Source: Lotus japonicus (lineage: Eukaryota > Streptophyta > Magnoliopsida > Fabales > Fabaceae). From it: 64,000 bases of DNA. The position numbers and the translations under genes are program-made. The first letter of the stretch is position 1. Every line of letters starts with the position of its first letter. Shown one piece after another: positions 62,765 through 64,000 of the stretch. The notes beneath the pieces were generated by a model that was not told where the DNA came from, ran no database searches, and saw only the letters and a program-made list of their open reading frames with translations. Location: the NCBI RefSeq assembly GCF_012489685.1, contig NC_080046.1, positions 34,373,176-34,437,175 on the forward strand. Reading direction: 5' to 3'.

Positions 62765-64000
62765 GGTTAATTCGGCTGCAAACTTCAAACAGCCATAACT
62801 TTTGCCCCGGAACCCATAATTGAGCATATTTTATATGTTTCTGGGGTAGAAGAAGCAATTATATTCAACTGCCAGCCGAATTAAACGGTGGAAACCGGTA
62901 AAAATATAAATCGGAACCTACAGGTTGAATTTTGAAGGTTAATTCGGCTGCAAACTTCAAACAGCCATAACATTTGCCTTGGAACCCATAATTGAGCATA
63001 TTTTATATGTTTATGGGGTAGAAGAAGCTACTTTATTCACCTGCCAGCCGAATTAAACGGGGGATATCGGCAAAAATAGATATCGGAACCTACTGGTTGA
63101 ATTTTGAAGGTTAATTCGGCTGCAAACTTCAAACAGCGATAACTTTTTCCCCGGAACCCAGAATTGAGCATATTTTATTTGTTTTTATGGTAGAAGAAGC
63201 TACTTTATTCAATTGCCAGCCGAATTAAACGGGGGAAATCGATTAATATAGAAAACGGAACCTACTGGTTGAATTTAGAAGGTTAATTCGGTTGCAAACT
63301 TCAAACAGCCATAACTTTTGCCTTGGAACCCATAATTGAGCATAGTTTATATGTTTCTGCGGTAGAAGAAGCTACTTGATTCACCTGCCAGCCGAATTAA
63401 ACGGGGGAAACCGGTAAAAATATAAATCGGAACCTACAGGTTGAATTTTGAAGGTTAATTCGGCTGGAAACTTCAAACAGCCATAACTTTTGCCTTGGAA
63501 CCCATAATTGAGCATATTTTATATGTTTCTGGTATAGAAGAAGCTACTTTATTCACCTGTCAGCCGAATTAAAAGTGGGATACCGGTAAAAATATAAATC
63601 GGAACCTACAGGTTGAATTTTGAAGGTTAATTCGGCTACAAACTTCAAACAGCCATAACTTTTGCCTTGGAACCCATAATTGAGCATATTTTATATGTTT
63701 CTGGGGTAGAAGAAGCTACTTTATTCACCTGCCCGCCGAATTAAACGGGGGATATCGGCAAAAATAGATATCGGAACCTACTGGTTGAATTTTGAAGGTT
63801 AATTCGGCTGCAAACTTCAAACAGCCATAACTTTTGCCTTGGAACCCATATTGAGCATATTTTATATGTTTCTGCGGTAGAAGAAGCTACTTTATTCAAT
63901 TGCCAACCGAATTAAACGGGGGAAATCGGTTAAAATAGAAAACGGAACCTACTGGTTGAATTTAGAAGGTTAATTCGGCTGCAAACTTCAAACAGCCATA
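62765..64000 (+). repeat. 11-mer HOR, copy 2 (cut by window end)
   Basis: Follows copy 1 at 1892 bases up to 63453, then at 1720 bases (GGTATAGAAG at 61811 and 63531), because the extra monomer of copy 1 is absent. A one-base loss, CCCATATTGAG, occurs near 63845. The window stops 33 bases into the monomer that starts at 63968. Confidence 0.86.

Larger units (their letters stand above)
1..64000 (+). repeat. 172-bp satellite array filling the window
   Basis: A unit beginning GGTTAATTCGGCTGC recurs every 171-172 bases along the entire window (early starts at 129, 300, 472, 644, 816 and 988; last at 63968). All copies read in the same orientation. I saw no unrelated sequence, inverted block or inserted mobile element. 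Copies differ by point changes and rare short indels and fall into recurring variant classes. Known families of this size and arrangement (human alpha satellite of about 171 bp, many plant centromere satellites) form centromeres, so a centromeric or pericentromeric role is inferred; location cannot be shown from the sequence. Neither array edge is in the window: it starts and ends inside a monomer. Confidence 0.98.

Noticed and set aside
1..64000. CRISPR array
   Set aside because: There is no division into short identical repeats and unique spacers. The whole 172-bp unit is repeated and varies by point changes.
1..64000. Repeat-rich protein gene or transposon array
   Set aside because: Stops occur in all frames in nearly every monomer (for example the TAA in TTAATTCGG), monomer length 172 is not a multiple of three, and there are no transposase-like ORFs, long terminal repeats or target-site duplications.
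1..64000. Plasmid or phage origin iterons
   Set aside because: The unit is far too long and the array far too large for iterons, and no replication gene is present.

Overview
The whole 64-kb window is one tandem satellite DNA array. A monomer of about 172 bp repeats head to tail on one strand from the first base to the last, roughly 371 copies, interrupted only by a 100-base N gap at 37342-37441. I see no protein-coding gene, RNA gene, transposon, CRISPR array, or non-satellite sequence anywhere. The monomer is AT-rich (65 G/C of 172 by hand count on the exemplar at 1160-1331). Nothing here identifies a species. A monomer of nucleosome-plus-linker size, higher-order repeat (HOR) structure and great array length point to a eukaryotic centromeric or pericentromeric satellite. 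A stretch around CCATAACTTTT recalls some flowering-plant centromere satellites, so a plant is my tentative guess.

Layout, from landmark variants followed by eye. 1-1587: array containing a partial copy of the HOR that follows. 1588-5025: two copies of a 1719-bp 10-mer. 5286-12033: an HOR block with units of 13, 11 and 12 monomers and a broken fourth, each carrying one distinctive 163-bp monomer. 12034-22070: more mixed monomers, with a displaced copy of part of unit 3 (13696-15029) and 3-mer duplications. 22071-27184: 5-, 6- and 9-mer spacings, including a 9-mer copied with one extra monomer. 27185-34829: 14-mer then 15-mer (2579 bp) units, the latter almost identical. 34830-46429: 9- and 6-mer spacings around the assembly gap. 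46430-48495: two copies of a 1033-bp 6-mer. 48496-53996: a 16-mer pair. 53997-60872: mixed monomers, including a near-pure run of one monomer class. 60873-64000: an 11-mer unit and the start of its next copy.

No genes work together here; what can be read is the history of the array. Almost every repeat distance is a whole number of monomers. This is the pattern expected from unequal exchange or replication-linked expansion in register. Each monomer also carries a strong dyad (12 bp perfect, 15 bp with one bulge) and a weak CENP-B-box-like string. Both are disrupted in the 163-bp monomers. The most checkable result is that the N gap is probably about 521 bp rather than 100.
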